Source: Gymnorhina tibicen
Taxonomy: Eukaryota > Chordata > Aves > Passeriformes > Artamidae
Assembly (NCBI GenBank): GCA_013399875.1
Contig: VXAZ01009403.1
Location: forward strand, 304,138 to 368,137
Length of the DNA: 64,000 nucleotides
Reading direction: 5' to 3'
Position numbers and translations under genes: made by a program. The notes under the pieces were generated by a model. That model saw only the letters and a list, made by a program, of their open reading frames with translations, was not told the origin of the DNA and made no database searches. Below, one piece after another: positions 34,126 to 47,303 of the stretch; positions within the stretch are counted from its first letter, which is position 1; each line of letters begins with the position of its first letter.

Positions 34126-37100
34126 TATCTGTTTGCACTTTTGTGCCTGTTTTTATCAGGAAGGCAGTTTGCCATCCCTAAAGCAAAACCAGAACACAGC
34201 AGGATTGCCCAGGTGTCTCCCAAGGGCTGGCCTGGGTAGGCAGGGTGGTAGCCCTGCAGAAGAGGATTCATCATCCTCTGTGGTGCTGGGGCTGGGCCAG
34301 GGCAGGGAGCTAAGCAGAGCTCATTCCTTTTTTTTAGAAATTTGACTATGGTTATTTATTTAATATGTTGATGTTTGAAGAAAGTTGCAAAGGAAGGTAC
34401 CCTCAGGGATTAGTACTCAGTTCCTGCCTACATTCCTGTGTAATTGTGATTCTTTCAAGTAAGTGGAAGGGTATCAGTATCTAGACAACTGACTTCTATA
34501 ATGCTTTCAAAATCCTGAGCCTTGCTCATGAATCTCTCACCTTCTGTGGCAGTGATTCTTCTCTGATGTGAGATTCCATTTAATGTGTTTAATCCTCATT
34601 TTCTGTTTCAAAGAGCAGCAATTGCAATACATAGCTATTAAACTTTCTTCAGTGCTCAAATCCTAGGTGGGAGTTAGGGTTTATCACATTATTTTGTATA
34701 AGGAATAGGTTCCAAAAAGTGATTGGAAAGCAAACACTTAAGGGGATATTGCATGGAGAAAGTAGTAATCTGAAACTGTCATAACGTTTTCAATGTAGAA
34801 GCATGTGTCCCTCCCAATTTTATTTTTCCACAGAAAGGCAAACTAAGGATGCTAAGTTCAGAACTCAAAGAGAATGACTTAATTAATAATATTTTGCTAT
34901 AAAATAACAATAACATTTTTTATTAGAAATACTGTCATAAATATCAATGTTTCATAATATATGTTCATGGATTATTTCTAGAGATGGTATTTTTATGAAA
35001 TATCTTTGTGGTAGTCTTTTACAATGACTAAGTCACCTAATCTGTAACACTGAGTGTTTTTAGAGACATATTTCCATAAATTTGTTTAGTGACTTGTTCT
35101 TTGCTAAAGACTGTATCACAAAGGGAGTTAAAAAATTAGCTTCCTAAAAATAATACTTAAAAGTAGCACTTTTTTTTGTTGAGTATTTTCTGAGGTCACG
35201 GTTATGCCAGTGAAGGATGAGTGGTCATCTGTCTTTGTGCAAGCTGCATTAAAACTGTAGCAGTTTTCAGAGCTCTTCCTTCCTATATTTTAAAAATGGT
35301 TTCAGAGATGGCTTATCACTACAGCAGAGACAGTTTCACTGGTGCTGGGTGAAAGTGTGTGATCTGTCCATGATAGCGTTTGGTGTTCCATAGTAACCCA
35401 CATGCTGATGTGAAGAAGCAGCTGAAAATTTGTAAAGGCTGTCTCATCTCTACAGGAAGTGAAGAGTAATTTTGTCTGCTGAAATAACTGATGAAAAGAT
35501 CATTTTTAACTCATAAAGCAGTGTTTTGGATTTTTTTGCTGTAATACCTAACAGTTTTCCTTAGTGATGGGGAATTCCTTTTACCCCAAATTAAAAATCA
35601 AAATACAGCATTTAACTTGTAATTGCAGTGTACTTTTTTTGCATAAGTGGGACAGATTTTTTTTTTTTGGCAGAGGAGAGGGACTGTGCACTGCTAAAAC
35701 TCTTCAGGGCTTTAACATATGGATTTTTCCAAATCCAATTATATCTTGATTATTATTCAGTCAGTCTTGTATATAATTCAGTAACCTTTCAAGAGACAGG
35801 AGCTTGAAACTTACAGTAACAAAGATGTTCTTAGATGTATTTAAATTCCAGACCTCTGAGACCAGGTTGCTGTGCTGGAGGGTGGGCTAGCATGGCGTGT
35901 TTAAGATGCTCAGGCCACTGCAGTTCCAGTGGGATTTGTCTGTTCCATAGAGGCTGGGTGGTGATGGTGGTACCTTTCTGTACACCTGTTTTCTCCCCAT
36001 TCTTTCGTTTTCGCAGGCAGTACATTTTTTTCCAGTAAAATGAGATGGAAACTACAGACAAGTTAAATATGTTCAGTGATATGGAAATTCTGCAAAGGTT
36101 TGGGGACAGATGTCAAACCAGGAACCAACCTTTGCTTGCAGTGAAAAGAAGTCATTCTCGTGCATATAGAAGACGTGTTCCCTTTAGCTGTTTGTGCCCT
36201 TCCCTTTTCTCTCCACCTGGGGATGGAATCTTGTTTAACAAGATGGAAGTGCTTGGTGACTTCCTGCTGAATTCTCATGACCTAAGTAAATGACTTGCTA
36301 ATTAAAGTACGTTATGAAAATAAGATCTAATGTAATAGATTAAATGTAATAGACTAAACCATAGTCCTGCAAGATACAGAACTTCTATTTATCCCACATA
36401 ATGCTTGATATAGTAATAAAATACATGATAAAGTAATAAAATATTACTTAGCTATATAATTATAGTAAAATAATGGACATTGACAAGCAGGGTTTCTGGA
36501 GGACTATTCTGTCCTTATCTAAAAGTATGTTGTTTAAATCATTGCAAGAAAGATAACAAAATGAGAAATTACTGTGGAGTGGAAAACATAAATGAGTGTC
36601 TTGACATGATGTGGATACCAAGCTGGGGTTCTGTAAGAGGAATGTAGGATGTGCATGAGGGACTGCCAATGCATTATAAACATATGCAAGAATCGCCAAA
36701 TGCAGGATTTTTTAGTAAACCTGAGAAATAAAGATTTAATATGTAAGCATTTTCTACCGATCTTTTATTTAAAGCAAAACTATTTGGAATTTACAGTCCT
36801 CTAGGTTTCTGTGTGAGCTCTTACTTTAGATTTGGTAACTGTAGTGATAGATTTGGATTTGACATAGCTTTAGGGTGAAGCGAAAGGGTGAAATAAGTCC
36901 ACCTCAAGAAATACCTCTGCCTGTGTTATTCTGATATGAAAATATTGTACCTTTGTGGCTTGACTGTGGCTGACTTGATGTGCTCTACTTGGAAACTAAG
37001 AAGATAAGGTATACTAGAAAATAAAGCGTTGGTCCTACTGAATAATTTATTCTCTACTTATTGTAGACAGTTTTGTAAAATGAATTCCTTCAGTGTTTCA

Positions 37101-37549
37101 GTTATGTTCCTGGAAGCTTCCTGGTGGCTTAGCTTTTATATGAAGGAAGCTATAGTTTTGTGGCTCAGCTGAGCTACTAGGGGCACGGTAACAAGTTTGT
37201 ATTTCAACATTGTGCTCAACCTTGTATGTAGTAGACTTCAGTCAGACTCCCCTATTTCTGTGTCTCAGGGAGCTGAGGGTTATAATGCCCATGTAGCTGA
37301 TGAACTTTGTAACTGGTGTGTTCATGAGAGTGATTTAATGCTATTTGTTCTATCTGAACCTTTCCTACAACATTGCAGTGATAGATTGTTGGCCTTTCTT
37401 TGTGAAAATTTCATCCCGTGAGGATGTTGTCAAAATGGTGGGGAGGCAGATTATGCTGCTTCCCCTGGTCCTGTATCTGTTGGGGAGAAGCAGAAGGGGG
37501 GACTTCCTAAATGAAGTGTGGTGGATTAATGCTTGAGTGGGTTTTTTAA
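34126..37549. other. no gene recognised
   Basis: AT-rich DNA with short open frames. Frames on both strands at 35831-36293 show no recognisable protein. A good acceptor near 36016 has no supporting downstream exon. Confidence 0.55.
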
Positions 37550-37647
37550 TTTGTTCTGGTTTGGTTTGATTTGTTTTGTTTTGGTTTTGGTTTTATGGTT
37601 TTAGGGTTTTTTTTTGGTTGTAGTTGTTGTTGGTTGTTTTTTTTTAA
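37550..37647. repeat. T/G-rich low-complexity tract
   Basis: 'ggtttggtttgatttgttttg' style repeats passing into 'ttgttgttggttg' and a T run. One TTTTAGGGTTTT occurs but is not a telomeric array. Confidence 0.85.
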
Positions 37648-37851
37648 TTTTCTGTATTCTTAATCTTTGTGGCCATTTTTAGATGATGGTAACCCATGAA
37701 ATCAATCATCAGAATCTGAAGCACGGATTGCGGTGGATTCTGTCCTTGCAGTGCTCCAATATATGCTGGTTTGAATTCAGCATTATGTGAACAGATGGTT
37801 GTTACGACTTATCTTTCTGATGCTCTTATTGGGCAAAATTATTGGAGTATT

Positions 37852-37868
37852 AAAAAAAAAAAAAAAAA
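37852..37868. repeat. poly-A run (17 A)
   Basis: An isolated 17-base A run. I looked upstream for a retrocopy and found no recognisable gene sequence. Confidence 0.9.
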
Positions 37869-39959
37869 GCAATATCATTTTCCTTGTTTCCTTCCATTCC
37901 TGAGTTGGATGAGAGGGAAGAAGTGGCAAGCAGAGGTGGTTTTCTCTGCAAACTAGCCTGCAGACTGAGGAGCAGCATGGGGGCAACGTGGTGCCCATGT
38001 GCACAATTCCTCTTGGTGTTAATGACCCTTATGAATATAAAGTGAGGCTAGCATGCAGTGATTACACATGAAGAGCCAAATTATTATTGGTAATGATGAT
38101 GTGTATATGTTTCAGTGAAGGCTGGATTGCTTCTAATAGGTTTTGTTTTCAATTCCTGTGTTTAATGTGAGGTACTTCTGGCTCCTGAGTTCTTGTTTAA
38201 AATAGGATTCCCATCTTCTGCTGTCTGTGAAACATGATTCCTGGTTTCTCTCTATTGATATATGCACTTTTATTCTTGCTGTTCCTTTTTTTTTTGAGGG
38301 GGTGTGTGTTGGTTTTTTTGGTTGCCAGGGATTTTTTTGTTTATTTGTTATTGAACTGTCAAAATAAGGATCATATTTTCACAGGTATAACTTGCACCTT
38401 ATATAACTGTTGTGAGAAGAGTACGAAATTTGGCAGAAAATAACCCCCCTTGTGTTCCAACTAGCCCTCAGACATCAGAGGGGCGGGGTGCAGCTGGCCT
38501 TAATTTCTGATTTATAACCAATTCAACACTATAGGTCTGGTTGCATTGAATTAGAACTCTCACTATCACAGATGCACGAAGTGCAGTTTCTTGAAGCAAC
38601 AGGTTATAGATTCTTGTTAGAATGCTGGTGATAAATTCACTCAGCCTAAAAAATATGAGTGTCTAGTGTTCTGTACAAGTGTCCTTGTATGTGCTTTGAT
38701 GCAGTCAGAGGTACCAATCTTATCCAAGAGGTGTCCCTGCTTTGGAGGGCAGAGAGAGGAGCAAGCCTGTCAGTTTTTCTGTGACGTTTGTTTGTATTCT
38801 GATCCTCCCTAACGGAGGATTTCAAGTATCAAGTTTTTACTTTTTTAGAAAATAGAGTTGTGACTGTAGTGAAAAATAATTGCTTACCTGTTGCTGCCAT
38901 CAGAGATGGTGGGGGGAAGATGGTTTCTCATTTTCATATTGGTTGATGTGTTTTTGTAATATATAAATTAAATTATGAATAATGAGAGTTTTTTGTTACC
39001 TTCAGTCAAACTAAGTTTTGTAACTTGTGGTTGAAACAAAGACAGCATAGAACCATGGCACCCCAGTATCCTCCTCCCCCTAGCTAGGGTGGCAGGGAAG
39101 GCCGTCTGACATCTGCCAGAACTTTACTCATATTGTTAACCTGCTTGAAGGACCAGATTTATCATAATGTTTGTTATGAATGGATGAGGGAGAGTGAGGG
39201 TGGTGGCTGGCATAGAGATATGGGTGCTGTCCTGTGTTTCTCAGAGATAACATCAGGCTGTGAGGCCTTCCATTCACCCCAGACCTCATTCAGCCATTAA
39301 ACCCAGCTCAAGCTGAGGTGCAAGATGAGTAAGTGGCCCAACTAATGTTTTTTTGCTAATTTCACCAGCATCTCTGTATCTTTACAAGACAAACCTGTCA
39401 ATCTCCCACAATAACCCGTGTAAAGTAGGGAGGGAAGGCAATGCACAGAGGCAGCAGGTGCCAAGTAATGGTGGATTGGAAGCAAGGCAGCTGGGATTTT
39501 AGAGGAGGAAGGGAATAGGAGAAAAAGCATTCCTGCAGCTGGGGCTGAATGTGCCCAGGCAGTTGGGAAGGTGTGACCACTGCGAGGGGGCTGTGCTGGG
39601 GGCAGTACAACTGTGAGGAAGGAATCAGAGTTCTCATTCAGGTAATAATCTCCTAGATGGCATGCATACTTGTACTGGATTCACAAGGTGCAGCAATGGA
39701 AAATCTCAGACACTCCAGAAAACCTAAGCAAGTCTGATTCACTATTAGATGACAGGCCTTACTTAGTCTCTTTTTACCTTTCTGTTCCTTTCTGAGTTGC
39801 TCTATTTGGCAGTCCAGCCCGAGATACTGTCTGGGATGCTTCCAACCCTCCCTTCTGATGATGCGGATGGTGAAACTGCATGACAGGTGATGTTTGGATG
39901 ATGGCTTGCTCACGGCAAAGACAAGACTATGAGCAGCCAAGCTTAAAACCTCTGCCATT

Positions 39960-40016
39960 TAAAAAAACCCAAACCAAACCAAAACAAAAAAAACCCTGAC
40001 AAAAACCAAACCCCCA
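39960..40016. repeat. A/C-rich low-complexity tract
   Basis: 'aaaccaaaccaaaacaaaa' type sequence, the reverse-complement counterpart of the T/G tracts elsewhere in the window. Confidence 0.85.
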
Positions 40017-42826
40017 GAATTCTGAATGCATTGTTTGGAAAAAAGACTTAGAGTCTTCTTTGTTGGGAGAAAAAAAAGTTAGGTGCTTGTTGTCAGTCTT
40101 TCCAAGGGACGAAGCCCCAGTATGCTAACTATCATGATAATGAAATTTTTTAGAGTTGCTGTTGGTGAATCTTAGTGATGTATATGGTTGAATTTGTGAA
40201 ATTGAGCTTTCAAAGAAAAAAATAGCCAGAAGAGTTTATCAGAAGGAAAAAATAGTGTAAAATTAATTGTTTGTCCTAGGAAACCTTTATAAAGATACTC
40301 TTTCTCTCTTTGTAAGTAAGGGGAATAGGAGATGGTCATTTTGAACAGGAGAAGCATTTTAATATTTTGTGTTACTTGGTCAACTTCAGTGCATGTCTTC
40401 TGACAAACTAAGGGAGGAGCCATGTTGTGAGTTAAACTGAAAACCTCATCTTAAGACTGGGAATATGAGTAAACCCAGAGGGATTTGCTCCCCAAGACAT
40501 ATCAGAGCAACTCCATTGAGTTCATGTCATTTATTTCCACTTTTTCAAAGTCCTTCATTTAAAATTAAGTGAGATTTAGCTCAGGCAACTCTTAAGTTTT
40601 GCGTAGTCATTACTAGTTTATCAAGCATGGCCATAACTTTCCAAAATATTTTTATTACAGCTTTAATAAATAATTCAAGATATGTCATAATTTTCTTTGG
40701 TATCTCAAGACTGAGCATTTCTAGTGGCCTTCAGGCAAGTGTTTAATTTATCCAATGCACATTATAGTATCAGAGAAGTGATCTCCATCTCTGGGAAAGG
40801 AGGTACATATTCAAGACTAGGAATAGCTGTCATAGCAGTTGGTTTATGCTGATATTTTATTTTGGCAATCACCAGCTTTCTGACAACATTCAGCGTTTGC
40901 AGCTGTCCCTATTAGGAGATCAGCTCATATGCCTGCAGTAAAGATTTCCTTTCTTTAGTTACAGTAGAATGAGACAAATGTTACATTGCATTTATTTGTT
41001 CTTTCAGTTATTTCTTGCTTGTGCTAAGAGATGTACACACAGTGCTGGAGAGAAGGGTATTGGAAACAGAAGTGAGTGGGAAAGAATAGAGCCTGCACAA
41101 CTTGGGAAAGAGCATCCAGATTTGACCCATGGGGCAAATCTCCCCAGGGGGAGATAATTATGGCAGGAAGAGAGAGGTGTGAGACAGTGAAAGTATGTTG
41201 GATTGGGAGCTCCTTTGGGGTTAGGAGAAGTGGAAGGTTGAATGCATCTGCTCATGATGCACAGAGTTTGGCTTTTACCCATGTATCTTAAAGGTCCTTT
41301 TTGGAATTGGATTCACTTTCAAAATACTAACTTGAAAAGCAACCCACCCTTTCTTATTTTTTCCCTTTTGAAAAGTGGTTTGGAACTCTGAGTTTCTTCT
41401 AGGTACACTGTTGGCAAAATGTGAACCCTGAACCTTCAAATCTGCAATGCAGACCCATTACAGTGGAGGAAAAGAATCAATTTTGATCATCTTGGGGATC
41501 TAAGTGTTAGAAAGAAGCTTTTTATACTGTTTCTTTGTATTAAAACTGTTTGGTAGTCAATGGTGCAGTAACAGAGATCAGAAGCTGAGTTTGAGCTTCA
41601 GGTGTGAGAGGGGACTGCTGTCTGTCAATTCCAGATTAAACAATCAAAAAAGAATTACCTTGCATGACCAGCCCGAGAATCTGTCAATTTATTAGCTTGG
41701 CAACAGTTGCAGAGAGCTGCTACATGGGTGGGATAAAATTGCTTTGGTTTATACGGAAGCGTAGGAAATCTTGTAAGTAAAAGGCGTATGGGAACCTAAA
41801 AACATGGTTAAAACTCTCTTAAAAGAAGGCAGAAGCATAGATTTTCTGCCTGGCTTCTGAAAGAAAGATGAAGTGTGATCTAGTTGGAGTAATGACATTT
41901 AATTAAAGTTGAGCATTCATGAGAAGCAAAAGTATGATTTTATTGGCTTTTTTTTTCCTATGGATTTTCAGATAGGAGCATATGTACAGTCATTGTAGCA
42001 TTTTGTGAAGCTTTCTAGTATTTGGATTCAAATTGGTGCTGGTAATGCCACTCAAAATTAAGGGAAAAGATACAGGATAGTATCACACGGTTATGCAGAA
42101 AAGGTAGTACTTGTTTTGTCTTTTTCCTTTGTTTGTTTGTTTCTTTTTTGTTTTCCTGGTTTCTTTATTAATTTATTCAGTGAATGTTGAGCCCAGGACC
42201 AATGGACAAAATAGTGGCAACTACAGAGCTTAACCCAACTACTGAATCAGTCACTCTCAGAAATGAGTACTTGTTGCATTCTCAAGTGACTATTTGGTAC
42301 ATCAAATTAACATCTCTTGCCTACTGTCATTGTAAGAATGCCTTAAGGAAATGGCACTATCCCTTTCCTAAGGAATAACAGAAAGTGCATACAATATGTG
42401 GATAAGATACTCTGAAGTCCCCCCATGTTCATGGTGTTAAAATACCAAGCCAGGTCTGGACTTTATACTTCCTCTCTTTTTATTTATCTTTAATATTAAT
42501 TCTATAATTATGATATTGTAGAGCTAGTAGAGTTAGTGACGAACATTTTATGGGATAAAACCCCGTATTACAGAAATCATGCTCGATTAATATAAATCCA
42601 GTGTTAATAAGCAGGCAGGAGGTAAATGCTGATCCACTCATCTCACATGTTCTGAGATTTTAAAGTCAAAGGATATTTCCTCCACACACCCAAAGCTGTC
42701 TGGTCCCAAATCTTCCAGCCGCACCAAATCTTGAAAATCAGTGAATTATTCAATTGCTTTTTTCATGGCAAAGATCAGATTAAAAGCCGCCTTCTTGAAA
42801 AAGGCACCAAGAAGCCGCCTTTTTGT

Positions 42827-42861
42827 CCAAACTAAGTTTGGTCCATCATGAAGCCGGCTTC
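42827..42861. repeat. two adjacent palindromes
   Basis: CCAAACT-A-AGTTTGG (42827-42841) lies nine bases from the perfect 12-bp palindrome GAAGCCGGCTTC (42850-42861). Just upstream the decamer AAGCCGCCTT occurs twice, at 42784-42793 and 42812-42821. The cluster is unusually CpG-containing for its surroundings. Confidence 0.7.
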
Positions 42862-43999
42862 AGACAGGATCCTCCAGGCAGAAGTAGATGAGTCACTCTT
42901 CCTGTGTCTTGGACATAAGGGACTCTTAACCTATTTCTTCAGTTAGTATTCTGCTGGGATAGCTCTTGGAATCAGGCTAGGAAAAGTTTCATACCTTGTT
43001 TTGTACTCCGTCAAGTGATATGAGGTTTGCTCTGGTTACACAAATTCCTGGTCCTGACCATTTTATTATCTGTGTTTTTGCTTGAACCATAACATCAAGA
43101 TTGAAACTTTCTATGGCTACTAAGTAAAAGTGTGATTAATATAGGAGATTGCTTTGACAGGGAAAAATTCCCCAAACTGGATGCTGTTATTAACTGGACA
43201 CTGGATTGCTTGAAATCATTCATTAGCCTGTAGGTACAGTGTTCACAATCAGCTGCAGTTTCATTTCAGGCAGAAAGTGATAAGATAATCTTTTTTTAAT
43301 TAAGGTGATATTATAAATTAACCTGTCAATAAATGGCATTAACTTTTTCAGCAGTGCAGTTACAAGTGGATGGATTCATAGCACCGTTTTTTGCCAAGAG
43401 ACAAAGATTGCATCCAGTGCCAAATTGTTAAATACTAATGAATAATTTATTTAATGAATTTTGTCTTTCTCTGTTCACAATGCGACTGACAGAGCACCAG
43501 CCCTCTCCAAATGTTCTGTTCTTCAGAATTATTCTGAATTTTGGGCCTTTCTGCTTCAACTTTGTTACCCAGCATCCTAACTCCTTTGCTCTATTTTGGA
43601 CTAGATAAGTACGTTATCTGTTAACTTCCCTGATCCACCTGAGAACTATTTTATATTACAGGTTTTGGTGGGAAAGCATATTGGTAATTAGTTTTTAAAT
43701 TGAGTTTCTGTGGAAGGTTAGCATGTGTGTTCTCAAACCTAATTGTGTAAATGATCATGAAAGTGAATCCACGGTGGCTCAGACATCAAAGTGAATTAAA
43801 AATGTGGTGACCTGCAGAAATACTTTATACTATATCTGGTCAGATCCAGGTCATTATTCTCTTCTGAAAGATTATTAGGGCTTTTGGAAGAAGAGGGAAC
43901 TATCTCCAAAAATATTACTTGAAGAAAATTGGCTTACTATGGGCCTCTAGTGTAAAGTAACATGTAATAAAATTATTTCCAAGATTCATAAGTGCTTGT

Positions 44000-44578
44000 A
44001 GATCCAGTTGTTTTTTATTGAACTGTTGGTGCTGAAGTAGCTCTCTCTAGAAGATGGTCTGCGTGTTTAGTGTCTTTTGACATAATTTAAATCCAAAACA
44101 AAAATTATGGCATGTTTTGGCTTAGTATACTGCAGTAAAAAGGAAACCCAGAGTCCCTGGAAGTGGGACTGTGTTGGGATGAGACTTATGCTGGAAGTGT
44201 TGTAGAGATCTGAAGAGGTAATCCTGAGGTGTATATGGAGTTGGTGAACATCATTGCTGCTCCTCTTCACGAGCAGCTGCTGCTGCTGCATTTTAGGCTC
44301 ATGTGCTGCTGCTTCTGGTTTGCCCCATGCCCTGTGTAATCTGGTTCGCATGAAGGCACTTGACATTTTAAGCTTTTTTTTAGCATATTTTTCTTTTTGT
44401 CATCTTCTGACATCTGCATGCTATTTAAAATAGTACTACTATTCACTACTACCCCATCTGCTTCTTGAAGGCTACCAAATGTGCTTCTGTTGGAAGAGAC
44501 ATTGTGTCTTTTTCCCCCTGCCCTCTTAGCAGACACCTTGGGGGCTGTTACTGAGGGCTGGGGAGATTTTTTCCCTTT
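44000..44578 (-). other. candidate terminal exon with polyadenylation signal (speculative)
   Basis: On the minus strand an acceptor with a good pyrimidine tract (ccctcttttatacctag) opens at 44578. One frame then runs 103 codons to a TGA at 44269-44267, encoding a basic start (KGKKSPQPSVTAPKVSAKRA) and a Ser-, Asn- and Lys-rich middle. About 250 bases further is an AATAAA (44019-44014). This has the layout of a last exon with a short 3' UTR. Against it, the frame in phase with the next upstream candidate (44761-44855) stops after 17 codons, so the two are not both right in these frames. The product is unrecognised. Confidence 0.22.
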
Positions 44579-44760
44579 CTAGGTATAAAAGAGGGAGGCA
44601 CATACAGGAGCTGATGTGTAGTCTTGAATAGAGGCAGGAGAAATAGGGCTTCAGTATTCATTGCTGGAGCGCTGCTGGGAGCACTTGTGGGATGGAGGTC
44701 AAAATATTTTAAGTGCAAATTCAGTTTGTTTAGTCCCTGAATGCAGATCATTTGCCTTAC

Positions 44761-44855
44761 CTGGTCTGTCACAGGCAATAGCTTTTAACCAGTCTTTAAA
44801 ATCAATTGATGCAATTATGTTTATGGCACAATGGCTTTTACTGAAAGTCTCTGTC
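44761..44855 (-). other. candidate exon (speculative)
   Basis: On the minus strand the acceptor ggtttcctacag and the strong donor CCAG|GTAAGG bound 95 bases with a single open frame (1 + 31 codons + 1 base). The encoded stretch, which includes INIIASIDFKDWLKAIA, looks like an ordinary folded-protein segment. I do not recognise the family. Confidence 0.27.
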
Positions 44856-47098
44856 CTGTAGGAAACCAGGACCCAGGTCCTAAGCATAAGTGCTTTGAGC
44901 AGTAGTCAATTATTTGATAGCTGGCTTTCTTCCTGCTATTTCCATGACGTTATATGTGGTGTTACCCTAAGGCATATTGGGATGCTGAAGTGGAACTTTT
45001 TTAATTACTATTTTTGATTGATTTGAGAGGGCATGGTGGGGGTATGAGGATCTACTAGTTAAACTTAAAAAAAACCCCAACAAAACAGCAAAAGAAAGGG
45101 AAAAAACAAAAAACCAAAGCAACAAAAAACCTCAAGCCACAAGGCACTGAACAGTGTGATTCAGTTGCATTTATTCTGCCTTTGCAAAACATAATAATTA
45201 CTTTTTAATTCTTATTTCCTGTCTGAATTAATTGAATTTTGTACTCAAATATGTTCTTCTGAATTATTCTCTTCTTAAGTGACTTCCTGCTTAATTGCAT
45301 TTTTAATTATGTGCCCTTCATAGTAACATAAACGTTTATATTTATCTCCTCTTCACTAGTTTTTGATATATTCCCCCCACAGTCCCTACATTTCAGTAGT
45401 GCTTTGAGCTCCCACTTTGTTTTGCCTGAGTTCACTGTAGGTACCAAAGGCTGTTGATTTTCTGTGAGCTGGCAGTTTCAGCTATTTTAAGGAAGACTGG
45501 GCAAATTCTGTGTTACTGTACAATACTGTAGCAGTAGGGGCAGGAGGACTGATATTGCTCAGAGACTTCCCAAGGTTCCATAGCCTCAAGGAAAATGGTG
45601 AGAAAATATAGATTAAATAAAATAAATATTTTTTTTACATCTCCAGCAGTGCTGTGACTCACCAGGAGGCAAGAAAAGAAGTTGATTTTCCTTCAGCCGC
45701 TTGCAGAGACTATGTGCACACTTTTCTTAGGTTATTGAATGATAAGTAGAAAATTAAAGGATGGCCATTGGGGGATTTCATCCTAAGTGGAGGAAGCTCC
45801 TCTCAGCTCAAACAGCCAGAGAGCAGGCTGTCTTCTCAAGGAGGTACACGGGAAATAATTCACTAGGTTTTGTGCTTAGAAGGGAGCAAACCTAGTTGCC
45901 CACTGTTGAGTTAGTATGAACCATGGAGTATTTCAGAATACACCCCATCTGAGAAAGTGCTCTTCTTTTCCTCTCTGGAGAGAAAATATTTTTGCTAATT
46001 TAAATTAATAGCATGTTGGCATCAGAAAAGAAAAGGAGTTTACACTTAGTAGTGACACTTGCAAATATGAGGGCAAAACGCTTCTTAGCAACAGGGTTGC
46101 TTTTACATGCTGTGTGGAAAGGAACTGCGTGCTGGTCTTCCATCAGCCCCTTTCTCATTGGCCTGTTGCTAATGACAGGCCAACTGTAGGAGTTTCCATT
46201 TCTTCTGATTTTAGTTTCCAGATGTTCACTTTCTCTACAAATCCTTATCTTTAAACCCTGAACCTTTTCAGCAGGAGAGCTGGAGTGTACTTTGAATTGT
46301 CTAAGCTTGAATGAGGGTCTGGACGATGGCTTTGGTGGACGAATGGTTTCTGGCCATTCATGATTGCTTTAGCTGCCAGCCTGGAGCTATTAAATGAATG
46401 GAAATTCTCTAATAAGGTGACAGTGCCAACAGACAAATGCCTATTCTGAGGTTGCTCATTATGACAGACAACAAAAATGTTGTGAAGCTGCGTAACACTT
46501 GCATTGTAATTGTGATTAGATGCATCACTTATTCACGTTCTGCAAAATAAACACATTTAGATGGCTAACCATGACAAGCATTTGAAGAAGTAATGGTCTT
46601 TAGGTGTCAGCAGACATAATTAAGCTGAATATTGAAAAGAGCTTCACAGCTGTGAGTACAGTTAATCAATGAAATGGGCTCTCAAAAAATCCGGTAATGT
46701 TCCACATCAGCTTTCAGTCCTGCATTTTTGGGTCCAAGAATAATGTCATTAATACCCTACTACAAGTGATGGAGACCAGCCTTCTGTACCTCAAAGTGGA
46801 CAGTAACCATCCATTAACCCAGTGCCTCTTGGGGAGCTGCTGCACTGTAACTGTGTTGGGGATGGGGCTGGAGTGGGTTGATTCACAAGAGGAGATACTT
46901 GCGTGTCAATTATAGGAAGAAGGATTGCTAATAGGAAGTTGGTGTGTTCAGCATTGAGATAGTGCACAGTCATGGTACAAATCCTTAGGCTCTTTCTTAA
47001 TAGGAGGAAATTTAATTTTCCACAAGAAGGAATTTTATGCAACTGGGTTTCACCTATTAATGTCTTGGTGCTCAGAACATTCACTGTGAGCTTAGATT
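44856..47098. other. no gene recognised; A/C-rich tract
   Basis: AT-rich DNA containing an A-rich, C-interrupted tract at 45067-45131 and only short open frames. Confidence 0.5.
45067..45131. repeat. A/C-rich low-complexity tract
   Basis: 'aaaaccccaacaaaacagc' followed by 'aaaacaaaaaaccaaagc', with few other bases on this strand. Confidence 0.8.
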
Positions 47099-47221
47099 AC
47101 AGAATCACAGAATATGCTGAGTTGGAAGGGGCCCATCAGGATCATGGAGTCCAACTCCTAGCCCTGCACAGGACACCGCAAGAATCCCACCATGTGCCTG
47201 AGAGTGTTGTCCAAAGTATTA
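47099..47221 (-). mobile_element. CR1 3' end fragment
   Basis: A minus-strand CR1 tail: 'agaatcacagaatatgctga', 'gttggaaggggcccatcagg', 'gtccaactcctagccctgca', 'atgtgcctgagagtgttgtc'. It is of the same 3'-end type as the long copy at 10178-12150. It abuts a second CR1 tip in opposite orientation. Confidence 0.93.
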
Positions 47222-47237
47222 AATAGTACTGCAAGGA

Positions 47238-47303
47238 ACAGGGGAGTTGGACTCGATCATTGTGGGTGCCTTTCAAATTGAGATAATCTACAAATCTGAT
47301 TCT
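47238..47303 (+). mobile_element. CR1 3' tip in opposite orientation
   Basis: 'gggagttggactcgatcatt' and 'tgtgggtgcctttcaaattg' followed by 'agataatctacaaatctgat' correspond to the last ~65 bases of CR1 on the plus strand. Its last ~45 bases are the inverted counterpart of the first ~45 of the neighbouring minus-strand fragment. Confidence 0.78.

Larger units (their letters stand above)
37869..44000. other. no gene recognised
   Basis: AT-rich DNA with a T-rich patch near 38288-38345, an A/C-rich tract at 39960-40016, a T/G patch near 42121-42160 and a cluster of short palindromes at 42784-42861. A 101-codon minus-strand frame at 39653-39958 and frames near 41004-41291 are unrecognised. Confidence 0.5.

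Noticed and set aside
37590..37612. TTTTAGGGTTTT, telomere-like
   Set aside because: Single occurrence inside a T/G low-complexity tract with no tandem TTAGGG.
37852..37868. Poly-A run as the tail of a processed retrocopy
   Set aside because: No recognisable gene sequence or target-site duplication upstream.
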